Source: an uncultured bacterium
GTDB lineage: Bacteria; Patescibacteriota; Minisyncoccia; SW-4-49-11
Assembly: GCA_913060955.1 (NCBI GenBank)
Contig: CAJXTH010000028.1
Location: 1 to 8,592 of the forward strand
DNA length: 8,592 nucleotides
Direction: 5' to 3'
In this document: piece after piece, positions 1 through 4,959 of the stretch
Position numbering within the stretch: position 1 is the first letter of the stretch
Layout: every line of letters starts with the position of its first letter
Translations under genes and position numbers: made by a program
The notes under the pieces: generated by a model
Seen by the model: the letters and a program-made list of their open reading frames with translations, nothing else
Told to the model about the DNA's origin: nothing
Database searches by the model: none

Positions 1-25
1 GGGGGTGAAGTTAATTCTTAAATAA

Positions 26-321
26 GGGTCTCCCACAGGAGGCGGTAAAATAAGTGGGATAAAATCTCTTAGATATGAAAAAAAATATATAAAAAACGGC
101 AAGATTTCAGAAGAGAAATTCAGAGTACTTTTGAAGTGTATTCATTGGATGAAACAGCAAAAAATGTATCAGTCATTGTAGGTGTTCATGTCAATACAGT
201 TGAAAGAATCTGAATTCAGTTTCAATCATCGACACGAAAAGCTTTATTTGGTTCTCTTAAAATATATTTGTCAAAATACCCTCTAACTTCTCTCTGTTCT
301 GTGAGAGGCCGAAGTTTATAA
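26..321 (+). pseudogene. Degraded insertion-sequence transposase fragment, IS1595-like
   Basis: No intact reading frame exists here, but two frames together read like the middle of a transposase. Frame one (about 74-139) gives KISEEKFRVLLK. After the loss of one base near 137-139 the next frame continues SLDETAKNVSVIVGVHVNTV, ending in VERI before a TGA at 211-213, and then IQFQSSTRKALF up to a TAA at 319-321. The order 'KISE.KFR..LK', 'aLD.TA' and a helix-turn-helix 'GV..NTV.RI' resembles the start of IS1595-type transposases in many small-genome bacteria; this is recalled family knowledge, not a search. A frameshift, an internal stop and no catalytic domain make it a dead remnant. The stretch is much more AT-rich than the genes to its right, which fits foreign origin. 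Family assignment is tentative. Confidence 0.5.
31..59. repeat. Short inverted repeat near the remnant transposase
   Basis: TCCCAC at 31-36 is the exact reverse complement of GTGGGA at 54-59, with 17 bases between. It lies just left of the transposase remnant. It could be part of an insertion-sequence end or chance; no matching inverted copy was seen on the other side of the remnant. Confidence 0.25.
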
Positions 322-339
322 ATCATTCTCGAAATTAGC

Positions 340-353
340 TATTGTAAACAATA
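340..353. promoter_or_regulatory. Perfect palindrome in front of the first Nudix gene; possible operator or -10 region
   Basis: TATTGT, AA, ACAATA form a perfect 14-base palindrome that ends 6 bases before the start codon at 360. TATTGT at 340-345 could serve as a weak -10 element, which would give an almost leaderless transcript, and the dyad could bind a regulator dimer. No good -35 box sits at the normal distance, so the promoter reading is weak. Confidence 0.3.
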
Positions 354-359
354 ACCATT

Positions 360-806
360 ATGGAAGACAAAAAAACATGGTACACGGATGAGTCTGGTCA
401 ACAAGTCGAAAAGTCTGACTCGATCCGAGCATTTATCATAAAGAATGGGCACGTATTACTTATTCCGAACGAACACACTAGAGAGCTATCTATTCCAGGA
501 GGCACGTTAAAACGCGATGAAACACATTTGGAATGTCTCAAACGAGAATACGTTGAGGAAGTTGGAGATAACCCACAAAACCTTATCGTAGGGGACCATC
601 CGTTTTATGAGAAAGATGTTATTTTTAAATCCCCAACTAAGGACAAGATTAAACACCAAACGAGAATTTACTATGCTTGTACTTTACAGAGAGATCCATC
701 GGCTGATTTGAACGTCACCTGGATTCCGATTGAAAAAGTTTCAACCATCCTCACCCGAGATTATCAACGCGAAATGATAGCGGAATATCAAAAAATCACC
801 CAGTAA
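360..806 (+). CDS. Nudix hydrolase, short form
   Basis: The 148-residue protein carries a complete Nudix box: G48, E54, then R62-E63, E66-E67 and G69, matching GX5EX7REUXEEXGU. Those glutamates bind the metal ions that help split a nucleoside diphosphate linked to another group X. The box is preceded by a beta-rich segment (IRAFIIKNGHVLLI, residues 22-35), as usual for the fold. Substrate cannot be told from the sequence; oxidised nucleotide or nucleotide-sugar clean-up are common roles. The gene stands alone, right of a transposase remnant and converging on the ribosomal operon. Its stop codon lies in the loop of the terminator at 791-818. It uses mixed arginine codons (CGA, CGC, AGA), unlike the ribosomal genes, so lateral arrival is possible. 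No Shine-Dalgarno sequence is visible before the ATG. Confidence 0.85.
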   Translation: MEDKKTWYTDESGQQVEKSDSIRAFIIKNGHVLLIPNEHTRELSIPGGTLKRDETHLECLKREYVEEVGDNPQNLIVGDHPFYEKDVIFKSPTKDKIKHQTRIYYACTLQRDPSADLNVTWIPIEKVSTILTRDYQREMIAEYQKITQ

Positions 807-818
807 CGGGTGATTTTT
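791..818. terminator. Two-way intrinsic terminator between the Nudix gene and rpsT
   Basis: AAAAATCACCC (791-801) pairs perfectly with GGGTGATTTTT (808-818) around a six-base loop. The A/T runs on both sides supply a U-tract for either direction, so it can end the rightward Nudix transcript and the leftward rpsF operon. The Nudix stop codon TAA (804-806) sits in the loop. Confidence 0.85.
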
Positions 819-830
819 CGGGTGAGATCC

Positions 831-1088
831 TTACTTGGTCTCGAGAGCTTTCATTACCTGTGCTTTCTTTCGAGAAGCGGTGTTTGGCTTGATTACTCCT
901 TTTTTGGCAGCTTTGTCAATTGCTTTGTAGGCTCGAGGAACGATTTCCTCAGCTTTCTTGGCGTCGGTTGCTGCTAGGGTGTTGAGCTCCTTGATGGTCT
1001 CTTTCATGACTCGCTTGACTGTGTTGTTCTCAGTTCGTCGCTTCAGAGATTGTCGATGAGCCTTTTTTGCAGATGATGTAATAGGCAT
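831..1088 (-). CDS. rpsT: Small ribosomal subunit protein S20 (bS20)
   Basis: This 85-residue, lysine- and arginine-rich helical protein fits S20, which binds 16S rRNA in the body of the 30S subunit early in assembly. It starts MPITSSAKKAHRQSLKRR and has the family's run of amphipathic helices; the later block KAIDKAAKKGVIKPNTASRK (55-74) corresponds to the conserved C-terminal part 'D.aa.KGvIhkN.AsRkKsrl'. The length is normal. It is the last gene of the rpsF-ssb-rpsR-rpsT operon, 10 bases after rpsR, and is followed by the terminator at 791-818. S20 is usually encoded alone, so its place at the end of this operon is unusual. All six arginines are CGA. No Shine-Dalgarno sequence precedes the ATG. 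Confidence 0.92.
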   Translation of the reverse strand: MPITSSAKKAHRQSLKRRTENNTVKRVMKETIKELNTLAATDAKKAEEIVPRAYKAIDKAAKKGVIKPNTASRKKAQVMKALETK

Positions 1089-1098
1089 GGGTCAATCT

Positions 1099-1320
1099 TT
1101 ATCGGGTAACGTATGGAACAATAGAGAGGAATCGAGCTCGCTTGATTGCATTTGCGAGGTCTCGTTGGTGTCGAGTCTTGGTTCCGGTTCGTCGTCGGGC
1201 CACAATCTTGGCTTGTGGTGACATGAACATTTTCAAGGTGTCTGCGTCCTTGTAGTCAATCTCAACGTTGTTGGTTGAGAAGTAACATACCTTGGGTGCT
1301 TTCTTCTTGGTTCGTCGCAT
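1099..1320 (-). CDS. rpsR: Small ribosomal subunit protein S18 (bS18)
   Basis: The 73-residue protein has the S18 core: a lysine/arginine-rich start, VCYFSTNNVEIDYKDADTLK (11-30), then the RNA-binding segment RRRTGTKTRHQRDLANAIKR (43-62) and the closing RARFLSIVPY. S18 forms a heterodimer with S6 that binds the central domain of 16S rRNA, so finding rpsF in the same operon is expected. Only one cysteine (C12) of the CxxC pair seen in many S18 proteins is present, the other place being Thr, so this is a zinc-free type. It lies 25 bases after ssb and 10 before rpsT. All ten arginines are CGA. The bases before the start read CTACCTATG, with no Shine-Dalgarno sequence. Confidence 0.95.
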   Translation of the reverse strand: MRRTKKKAPKVCYFSTNNVEIDYKDADTLKMFMSPQAKIVARRRTGTKTRHQRDLANAIKRARFLSIVPYVTR

Positions 1321-1345
1321 AGGTAGTACGTGTTTGGGCTAATAA

Positions 1346-1828
1346 TTAAAATGGAATTTCTTCGAGATCGATTTCGTCTTCGTCGAGGTCCACGGTTGGG
1401 AGTTCTTCCTGTTGCTGTGGAGCTTGGCGTCGATTTTGTGGGGCAGATTGTCCTCCTCCGTATGATGAGCTTCCTCCTCGTGAGCCTCCTCCAGAGTTTG
1501 CTCCTTTGGGTCCCATTTGGAAGTTCTCAATAATGATCTCAGTCTTGTACTTCTTCTGTCCATCTTGGGCTTCCCAGGATCGAGTCTGAAGTCGTCCTTC
1601 TACCATCATCATTGATCCCTTTCGGAGGTATTGACTGATAATCTCAGCTTGCTTTCCGTAGGCCACGATGTTGTGGTACTCGGTTTGCTCTTGCCGGTTT
1701 CCGCTCTTGTCAGAGTAGGATCGGTTGGTGGCAAGTCCGAAGTTTGCGACGGATGATCCACTGGGGAGGCTTTTGAGTTCGGGGTCTTGGGTAAGGTTCC
1801 CGATGATGTAGACTTTGTTTAAGTACAT
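1346..1828 (-). CDS. ssb: Single-stranded DNA-binding protein
   Basis: The 160-residue protein has an OB-fold domain in residues 1-105 (MYLNKVYIIGNLTQDPE at the start, then FGLATNRSY, a WEAQDGQKKY segment and IIIENFQMG). A flexible Gly/Ser/Gln-rich linker follows (about 108-143), then the acidic tail DEDEIDLEEIPF. The tail ends in IPF, matching the DDDIPF-type peptide that docks replication and repair proteins such as RecQ, PriA and the polymerase clamp loader. SSB coats and protects single-stranded DNA as a tetramer. It sits between rpsF and rpsR, the classic bacterial arrangement, 54 bases after rpsF. That gap holds a possible weak stem (GAAATC/GATTTC). No Shine-Dalgarno sequence precedes the ATG. 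Confidence 0.95.
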   Translation of the reverse strand: MYLNKVYIIGNLTQDPELKSLPSGSSVANFGLATNRSYSDKSGNRQEQTEYHNIVAYGKQAEIISQYLRKGSMMMVEGRLQTRSWEAQDGQKKYKTEIIIENFQMGPKGANSGGGSRGGSSSYGGGQSAPQNRRQAPQQQEELPTVDLDEDEIDLEEIPF

Positions 1829-1882
1829 ACGGTTTTGGTTTATTTGCTTGTGAAATCGATCAAGGTGCGAAGAGATTTCGTG

Positions 1883-2311
1883 TTAGGCGCTCTTTCGAGT
1901 TCGTCGAGGCTTCTTTTCTTCAGTTGCTTCTACTTCTTCCAGTACTTGCTCTGCTTTTGCTTCTTCAGCAGTCTTTGCTTCGACTGGTGCAAGAGGGTTG
2001 AAGTCTTTTACCACGAGGAATCGAAGGATTTCTGCTTCTCGGCTCAAGGTTTGGTCGAGCTCAGGAAGGTTGGTTCCATCGATATCGAAGAGCATGGTGT
2101 AGTAGTACCCTTGTCGATAGTGCTTGATAGGGTAGGCGAACTTTCGGAGGTTGTTCTCGTCGGTTCCTCCTCGTTCTACTGAGAAGGTTCGCTCGACTGA
2201 TTGCATGGATCCTCCAAGAGCCTTGATGTGATTCTCTACGGTTTTGTTGACTGCGGTTTGTTCTTCGGTAGTCAACTCCGGCTTGAGAATGTAAGTGATC
2301 TCGTATGTCAT
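1883..2311 (-). CDS. rpsF: Small ribosomal subunit protein S6 (bS6), with a C-terminal tail
   Basis: Residues 1-100 form the S6 ferredoxin-like domain: MTYEITYILKPEL, the strand-turn GGSMQSVERTFSVERGG, then RKFAYPIKHYRQGYYY with the conserved 'r.LAY.I.k...G.Y' pattern, and ILRFLVVK. S6 binds S18 and with it the central domain of the 30S subunit. The last roughly 40 residues are an added tail rich in Ala, Glu and Lys, ending KKPRRTRKSA, likely disordered and able to touch RNA. Some other bacteria also have charged S6 tails. This is the first gene of the operon, behind the promoter at 2407-2435 and a structured leader, so regulation by the S6:S18 complex is possible. Start context is GCACCTATG, with no Shine-Dalgarno sequence. 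Confidence 0.95.
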   Translation of the reverse strand: MTYEITYILKPELTTEEQTAVNKTVENHIKALGGSMQSVERTFSVERGGTDENNLRKFAYPIKHYRQGYYYTMLFDIDGTNLPELDQTLSREAEILRFLVVKDFNPLAPVEAKTAEEAKAEQVLEEVEATEEKKPRRTRKSA

Positions 2312-2318
2312 AGGTGCA

Positions 2319-2401
2319 ATTACTGATAGTAATGAGTGCGTCTGTAGATACTGGAGCCGAGGCTCCCAAACGCGAAGGTGGTCGTAACTTGTGCGAAGTT
2401 A
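2319..2401 (-). promoter_or_regulatory. Structured 5' leader of the rpsF operon, candidate ribosomal-protein leader
   Basis: The RNA from the predicted start near 2400 to the rpsF ATG can form three hairpins. One sits at the very 5' end (TAACTT 2385-2390 with AAGTTA 2396-2401). The second is compound: GCGUUU/AGACGC closing pairs (2368-2373 with 2338-2343) enclose a GGAGCC/GGCTCC stem (2353-2366) with a one-sided nine-base bulge. The third (ATTACT 2319-2324, AGTAAT 2328-2333) lies 7 bases before the start codon. S6:S18 is known to repress its own operon in several bacteria by binding a bulged hairpin with a CCG signature; I do not see that signature clearly. Function is inferred. Confidence 0.5.
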
Positions 2402-2406
2402 TGAGT

Positions 2407-2435
2407 ATTGTATGATATTTAAGCCAAAAATGCAA
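2407..2435 (-). promoter_or_regulatory. Sigma-70 type promoter of the rpsF-ssb-rpsR-rpsT operon
   Basis: Read on the minus strand, TTGCAT (2435-2430) and TACAAT (2412-2407) are separated by exactly 17 bases. Four of six -35 bases and five of six -10 bases match the consensus. Transcription should begin near 2400, about 88 bases before rpsF. Confidence 0.75.
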
Positions 2436-2444
2436 GTATGGGAG

Positions 2445-2473
2445 TCGACAAAAGATCCGTCTCGACGTACTAT
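2445..2473 (+). promoter_or_regulatory. Likely promoter of the second Nudix gene
   Basis: TCGACA (2445-2450) and TACTAT (2468-2473) are 17 bases apart. The start would fall near 2480, giving a leader of about 15 bases before the ATG at 2495. The -10 match is moderate. Confidence 0.45.
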
Positions 2474-2494
2474 TGAGATAAATAAGAATAGACT

Positions 2495-3046
2495 ATGAAA
2501 TTTTACCAGTATTGTGCTAAGTGCGGACAGCGATATAGTGACTTCCAGATTCAAGAAATGAAGCAGGGAGTGTCACGAATCAAATGTGAGTCTTGTGGGC
2601 TTGCGATTTATAATAATCCGCGCATGGCCGTGGCTGCAATCTTGGTTCGTGACGGACAGTATCTGATGAGTCGTCGGGGAATTGAACCATTTCGCGGAAC
2701 ACTCGATGTAGCCGGAGGATTTTGTGACTATGGAGAAGATTCTTTAGAATCGCTCCAACGTGAACTGAAAGAAGAACTAAACTTAGACGAATCCACCTAT
2801 GATATTCGAGGCATCTTGGGAACCATGCATAATTGGTATAACAACGGCGGTCGAGAAGAGGAGCAGTACAGCGTAGGTACCGTTTTTTACGTATTAGAAA
2901 CCGAACGAGAAGACTTTGAAGTCCTCGATGATGTCTCTGGGTATGAATGGATTCCCCTCGGGACCGTTTCCGAGGATATTGGATTTCCGGAGCTGAAAGT
3001 ATTTTTGACCGAGTACATGGATCAGTTGGTTGAGATTGCTGGGTAG
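2495..3046 (+). CDS. Nudix hydrolase with N-terminal zinc ribbon
   Basis: The 183-residue protein starts with a zinc ribbon whose ligands are C7, C10, C31 and C34 (CAKC and CESC). A short linker with NNPRMAVAAILV leads into the Nudix domain. The Nudix box runs from G75 through E81 to R89-E90 and E93-E94; the usual glycine after the EE pair is Asn96, a tolerated change. The layout is that of NudC-like NAD(H) pyrophosphatases and related zinc-ribbon Nudix proteins. The downstream SQPWPFPxS signature of true NudC is absent, so an ADP-ribose or other nucleotide-diphosphate substrate is as likely. The gene stands alone, divergent from the rpsF operon, and is followed by the repeat mosaic. The ATG lies 21 bases past the putative -10 element and has no Shine-Dalgarno sequence. 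Confidence 0.88.
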   Translation: MKFYQYCAKCGQRYSDFQIQEMKQGVSRIKCESCGLAIYNNPRMAVAAILVRDGQYLMSRRGIEPFRGTLDVAGGFCDYGEDSLESLQRELKEELNLDESTYDIRGILGTMHNWYNNGGREEEQYSVGTVFYVLETEREDFEVLDDVSGYEWIPLGTVSEDIGFPELKVFLTEYMDQLVEIAG

Positions 3047-3055
3047 ATAATGAAT

Positions 3056-3104
3056 GCCATCCTGAATTTTTAACGACCGAAGGTGGTTATTTCAGGATCT
3101 TGAG
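3056..3104 (-). repeat. Palindromic repeat, inverted and interrupted copy
   Basis: ATCCTGAA (3059-3066) pairs with TTCAGGAT (3091-3098), and inside it TAACGACC (3071-3078) pairs with GGTGGTTA (3082-3089) with one mismatch around a GAA loop. The reverse complement starts CAAGATCCTGAA and ends TTCAGGATGGCA, matching the outer parts of the repeat copy at 3200-3237 with a hairpin-forming insert in the middle. It may also act as a weak transcription stop after the Nudix gene. Confidence 0.55.
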
Positions 3105-3108
3105 TTAT

Positions 3109-3199
3109 GGAACCGCAAGGGTTCCGCTACAAAAGGGGCTACCCAATACAGGTTTGAATCAGGGACGTATATTTTCGTAGCGGCGACCTCCGTGTCGCC
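3109..3199. repeat. Cluster of three overlapping inverted repeats
   Basis: GGAACC (3109-3114) pairs with GGTTCC (3120-3125). CCGCTAC (3124-3130) pairs with GTAGCGG (3177-3183) around 46 bases. GGCGAC (3182-3187) pairs with GTCGCC (3194-3199). All are perfect, and neighbouring arms share bases, so the structures compete or stack. No coding frame explains the segment. It resembles composite intergenic palindromes of the REP/BIME kind; that family label is an inference. Confidence 0.55.
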
Positions 3200-3280
3200 A
3201 TGACAAGATCCTCAATCAAGTTGAGGATGACAAGGGGGTTTTATGACAAAGATTCCGAAACGAGTTCAGAATGAAAGGAG
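3200..3280 (+). repeat. Two diverged tandem copies of a 38-base palindromic repeat
   Basis: Copy one (3200-3237) contains ATCCTCAA/TTGAGGAT (3208-3228), flanked on both sides by GACAAG. Copy two (3243-3280) reads ATGACAAAGATTCCGAAACG then AGTTCAGAATGA and lines up with copy one base for base apart from single-base gaps: shared ATGACAA, GAT-CC, AA-C-AGTT-AG-ATGA and AAGG-G. Its own palindrome, ATTC...GAAT, has changed in step with its arms. The end of copy two abuts the ychF stop codon at 3282. Confidence 0.6.
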
Positions 3281-3281
3281 T

Positions 3282-4355
3282 TTACACGTTGAACTTAAAG
3301 TGACACACATCACCGTCTTGGATGATGTACTCTTTTCCTTCTTGCCGCAGTTTGGCGTTTTGCTTGGCACCTTGCTCGCCCCCAAATTCTACAAAATCGT
3401 CATACGAAATAATATCAGCCATGATAAATCCTCGCTCAATGTCTGAGTGAATTGTTCCCGCAGCTTGGGGGGCCTTGGTTTCAAGAGTAACCGTCCAGGC
3501 TTTGGTTTCTTTGGGTCCCGTAGTAAAGAATGAAACCAGATCAAGCAATTTGTATCCTTCTTGGATCAGTACATCAAGTCCGCTCATGTCTCGTCCAAGC
3601 ATCTCCAAGAACTCAGCTTGTTCTTCTGAATCCATGGTCGCAATCTCGGATTCGGATTTTACTGAAAGCGGAATAACGGTCTCTCCCTCCAAATATGGAT
3701 GGGCAGACGCGTCAAAGGTATAGGTCTCATCAGTATTGGCCAGATACATCATGGGCTTGGCAGTCAGGAAGTTGTATCCCTTGATTAGCTCAAGTTCGTC
3801 TTCCGAAAGATCGAGGTCTCGGATTGGTGTTCCGGCTTGGAGGCCAGCTAAGACTTTTTGGAGTACTGGGAGTCGTTCCAGAGATTCTTTATCTTTAGTT
3901 TTGGCTTTCTTTTCGATCTGAGGAACATTTTTCTCGACTTGATCTAGATCAGCAAGCAACAGCTCAGTATTTATAATCTCGGCATCATCAGCTGGGCTAA
4001 CGCGGTTTTCTACGTGAGTAACGTCCCCGTCCTCAAAGACACGAATCACATGACAGATTGCATCTACTTCTCGAATATTTGATAAGAATTTGTTTCCGAG
4101 ACCCTCTCCTTTGGAAGCTCCCCGAACCAAACCAGCAATATCAATAAACTCGATAGTGGTCGGCAAGACTTTTTCGGACTTGGAAAGCTTGGCCAGAGTA
4201 TCAAGACGAGTGTCTGGTACTGCTACCGTCCCGACGTTGGGTTCGATTGTACAAAAGGGATAATTCTGGGCATCGACCTGTTTTTTGGTCAATGTTGCAA
4301 AAAGGGTTGATTTTCCAACGTTGGGAAGACCGACAATTCCAATTGATAAGGCCAT
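3282..4355 (-). CDS. ychF: Ribosome-associated ATPase YchF (OLA1/Obg-related family)
   Basis: The 357-residue protein has the YchF signature throughout. The P-loop is GLPNVGKST (9-17), NYPFCTIEPN (31-40) forms the switch region, and the G3 motif is DIAGLVRGASKGEGLGNKFL (72-91). The G4 place reads NTDE (207-210), the non-canonical motif that makes YchF prefer ATP over GTP. A helical coiled segment follows the G3 region (about 125-175), and a TGS domain ends the protein (about 276-357, with ERGFIMADIISYDDF). YchF binds ribosomes and is linked to translation and stress responses. Length is normal. It is a single-gene unit with a good promoter at 4382-4410 and diverges from the prfB operon. No Shine-Dalgarno sequence precedes the ATG. 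Confidence 0.95.
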   Translation of the reverse strand: MALSIGIVGLPNVGKSTLFATLTKKQVDAQNYPFCTIEPNVGTVAVPDTRLDTLAKLSKSEKVLPTTIEFIDIAGLVRGASKGEGLGNKFLSNIREVDAICHVIRVFEDGDVTHVENRVSPADDAEIINTELLLADLDQVEKNVPQIEKKAKTKDKESLERLPVLQKVLAGLQAGTPIRDLDLSEDELELIKGYNFLTAKPMMYLANTDETYTFDASAHPYLEGETVIPLSVKSESEIATMDSEEQAEFLEMLGRDMSGLDVLIQEGYKLLDLVSFFTTGPKETKAWTVTLETKAPQAAGTIHSDIERGFIMADIISYDDFVEFGGEQGAKQNAKLRQEGKEYIIQDGDVCHFKFNV

Positions 4356-4381
4356 TGAGATAATGCTTAATTCTAGACTCC

Positions 4382-4410
4382 AGTGTACGGGAAAAGCGCT
4401 GTTTTATCAA
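4382..4410 (-). promoter_or_regulatory. Promoter of ychF
   Basis: On the minus strand TTGATA (4410-4405) and TACACT (4387-4382) are exactly 17 bases apart. Transcription should begin near 4375, about 20 bases before the ychF ATG. Its -35 box is one base away from the -35 box of the opposite promoter. Confidence 0.7.
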
Positions 4411-4411
4411 G

Positions 4412-4441
4412 TTGACGCAGATGGGCAGAGACTGATAGACT
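4412..4441 (+). promoter_or_regulatory. Promoter of the prfB-ftsEX operon
   Basis: TTGACG (4412-4417) and TAGACT (4436-4441) are 18 bases apart, and TG at 4433-4434 gives an extended -10 element. The start would fall near 4448, 19 bases before the first gene. Confidence 0.55.
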
Positions 4442-4466
4442 AAAGATAAGCTAACATCAAAATGGT

Positions 4467-4733
4467 ATGAAAGATCGCATGTCAAAATACCAGTTCAATC
4501 AAGTGCTCAGTCGGACGGGATTTTCCCGATCCAATGGTGCTAATAGCGACCAGAAGAAAGAATACATCAAGGCTGTCTTTGATGATACAATGGATCGCTG
4601 GGGAGATGGGCGCGAAAACATCACCAAGCAAGAACTTAACGAGCGTATCCAGTTCCTGCGCAAAAACCGGCGAGACATCTTGTCCGATCAAGATATCGAC
4701 CGCCTCGCTCAAAAGATTAAACCTAAGTTATAG
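4467..4733 (+). CDS. Small conserved-looking protein of unknown function, paralogue 1
   Basis: I do not recognise this 88-residue protein. It is charged and predicted mostly helical, with no signal peptide, membrane segment or cysteine. It is similar along its C-terminal two thirds to the next gene product: YIKAVFDD...WGDG against FKKALYES...YGNV, LNERI against LVQKL, and LSDQDIDRLAQKIKPKL against VNWAQAEQLARLVQAKI. The two look like a tandem duplication. GDGRENITKQEL is faintly like a calcium-binding EF-hand loop, but two extra residues break the spacing. It is the first gene of the prfB-ftsEX operon and ends 3 bases before the next start. The start could also be Met5 (4479). Role unknown; co-transcription with release factor 2 hints at translation or division. 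Confidence 0.75.
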   Translation: MKDRMSKYQFNQVLSRTGFSRSNGANSDQKKEYIKAVFDDTMDRWGDGRENITKQELNERIQFLRKNRRDILSDQDIDRLAQKIKPKL

Positions 4734-4736
4734 AAT

Positions 4737-4952
4737 ATGTACGCAAAAGATGTTTACTTGGAAGTGAAAGGATCAGTACCCCAATGGATGAAAGAGAAGT
4801 TTAAAAAAGCTTTGTATGAATCAGCCGGAGGCGAATACGGAAATGTCCAATCGTATCAAATGAAAACGCTTGTCCAAAAGTTATCAAACATTCAGGGCGT
4901 TAATTGGGCTCAGGCTGAACAGCTTGCCAGATTAGTTCAAGCAAAGATTTAA
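4737..4952 (+). CDS. Small protein of unknown function, paralogue 2
   Basis: I do not recognise this 71-residue protein either. It is helical and basic (KEKFKKALYES, then QMKTLVQKL and AEQLARLVQAKI), soluble, and without cysteines. Its alignment with the upstream gene is given there; the hydrophobic positions and the W/Y-G turn are kept while the acidic residues of the turn are not. Start and stop leave gaps of only 3 bases before and 7 bases after, so it is surely co-translated with its neighbours. Spacing, the operon place and the match to its paralogue make it a real gene rather than a chance frame. It may pair with paralogue 1 as a heterodimer; this is a guess. Confidence 0.75.
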   Translation: MYAKDVYLEVKGSVPQWMKEKFKKALYESAGGEYGNVQSYQMKTLVQKLSNIQGVNWAQAEQLARLVQAKI

Positions 4953-4959
4953 TTAAAAT

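Noticed and set aside
211..213. In-frame TGA as a recoded sense codon
   Set aside because: The same remnant also has a frameshift, RF2 is present, and bcp ends in TGA, so this is simply a nonsense mutation.
1330..1563. Open frames overlapping ssb on both strands
   Set aside because: They are low-complexity shadows of the Gly/Ser/Gln-rich and acidic tail of SSB.
1835..2182. Open frame opposite rpsF
   Set aside because: It is the antisense of the S6 C-terminal region, with no recognisable domain and skewed composition.
3121..3170. Possible tRNA, from GGTTTGAATC resembling a T-loop
   Set aside because: No T-stem pairing, no acceptor stem and no anticodon arm could be built around it.
3047..3281. 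CRISPR array
   Set aside because: The repeats are diverged, partly inverted and lack regular unique spacers; they are palindromic intergenic repeats.
4560..4660. EF-hand calcium loop in small paralogue 1 (GDGRENITKQEL)
   Set aside because: Two extra residues upset the 12-residue loop spacing and the paralogue lacks the acidic residues, so calcium binding is not supported.
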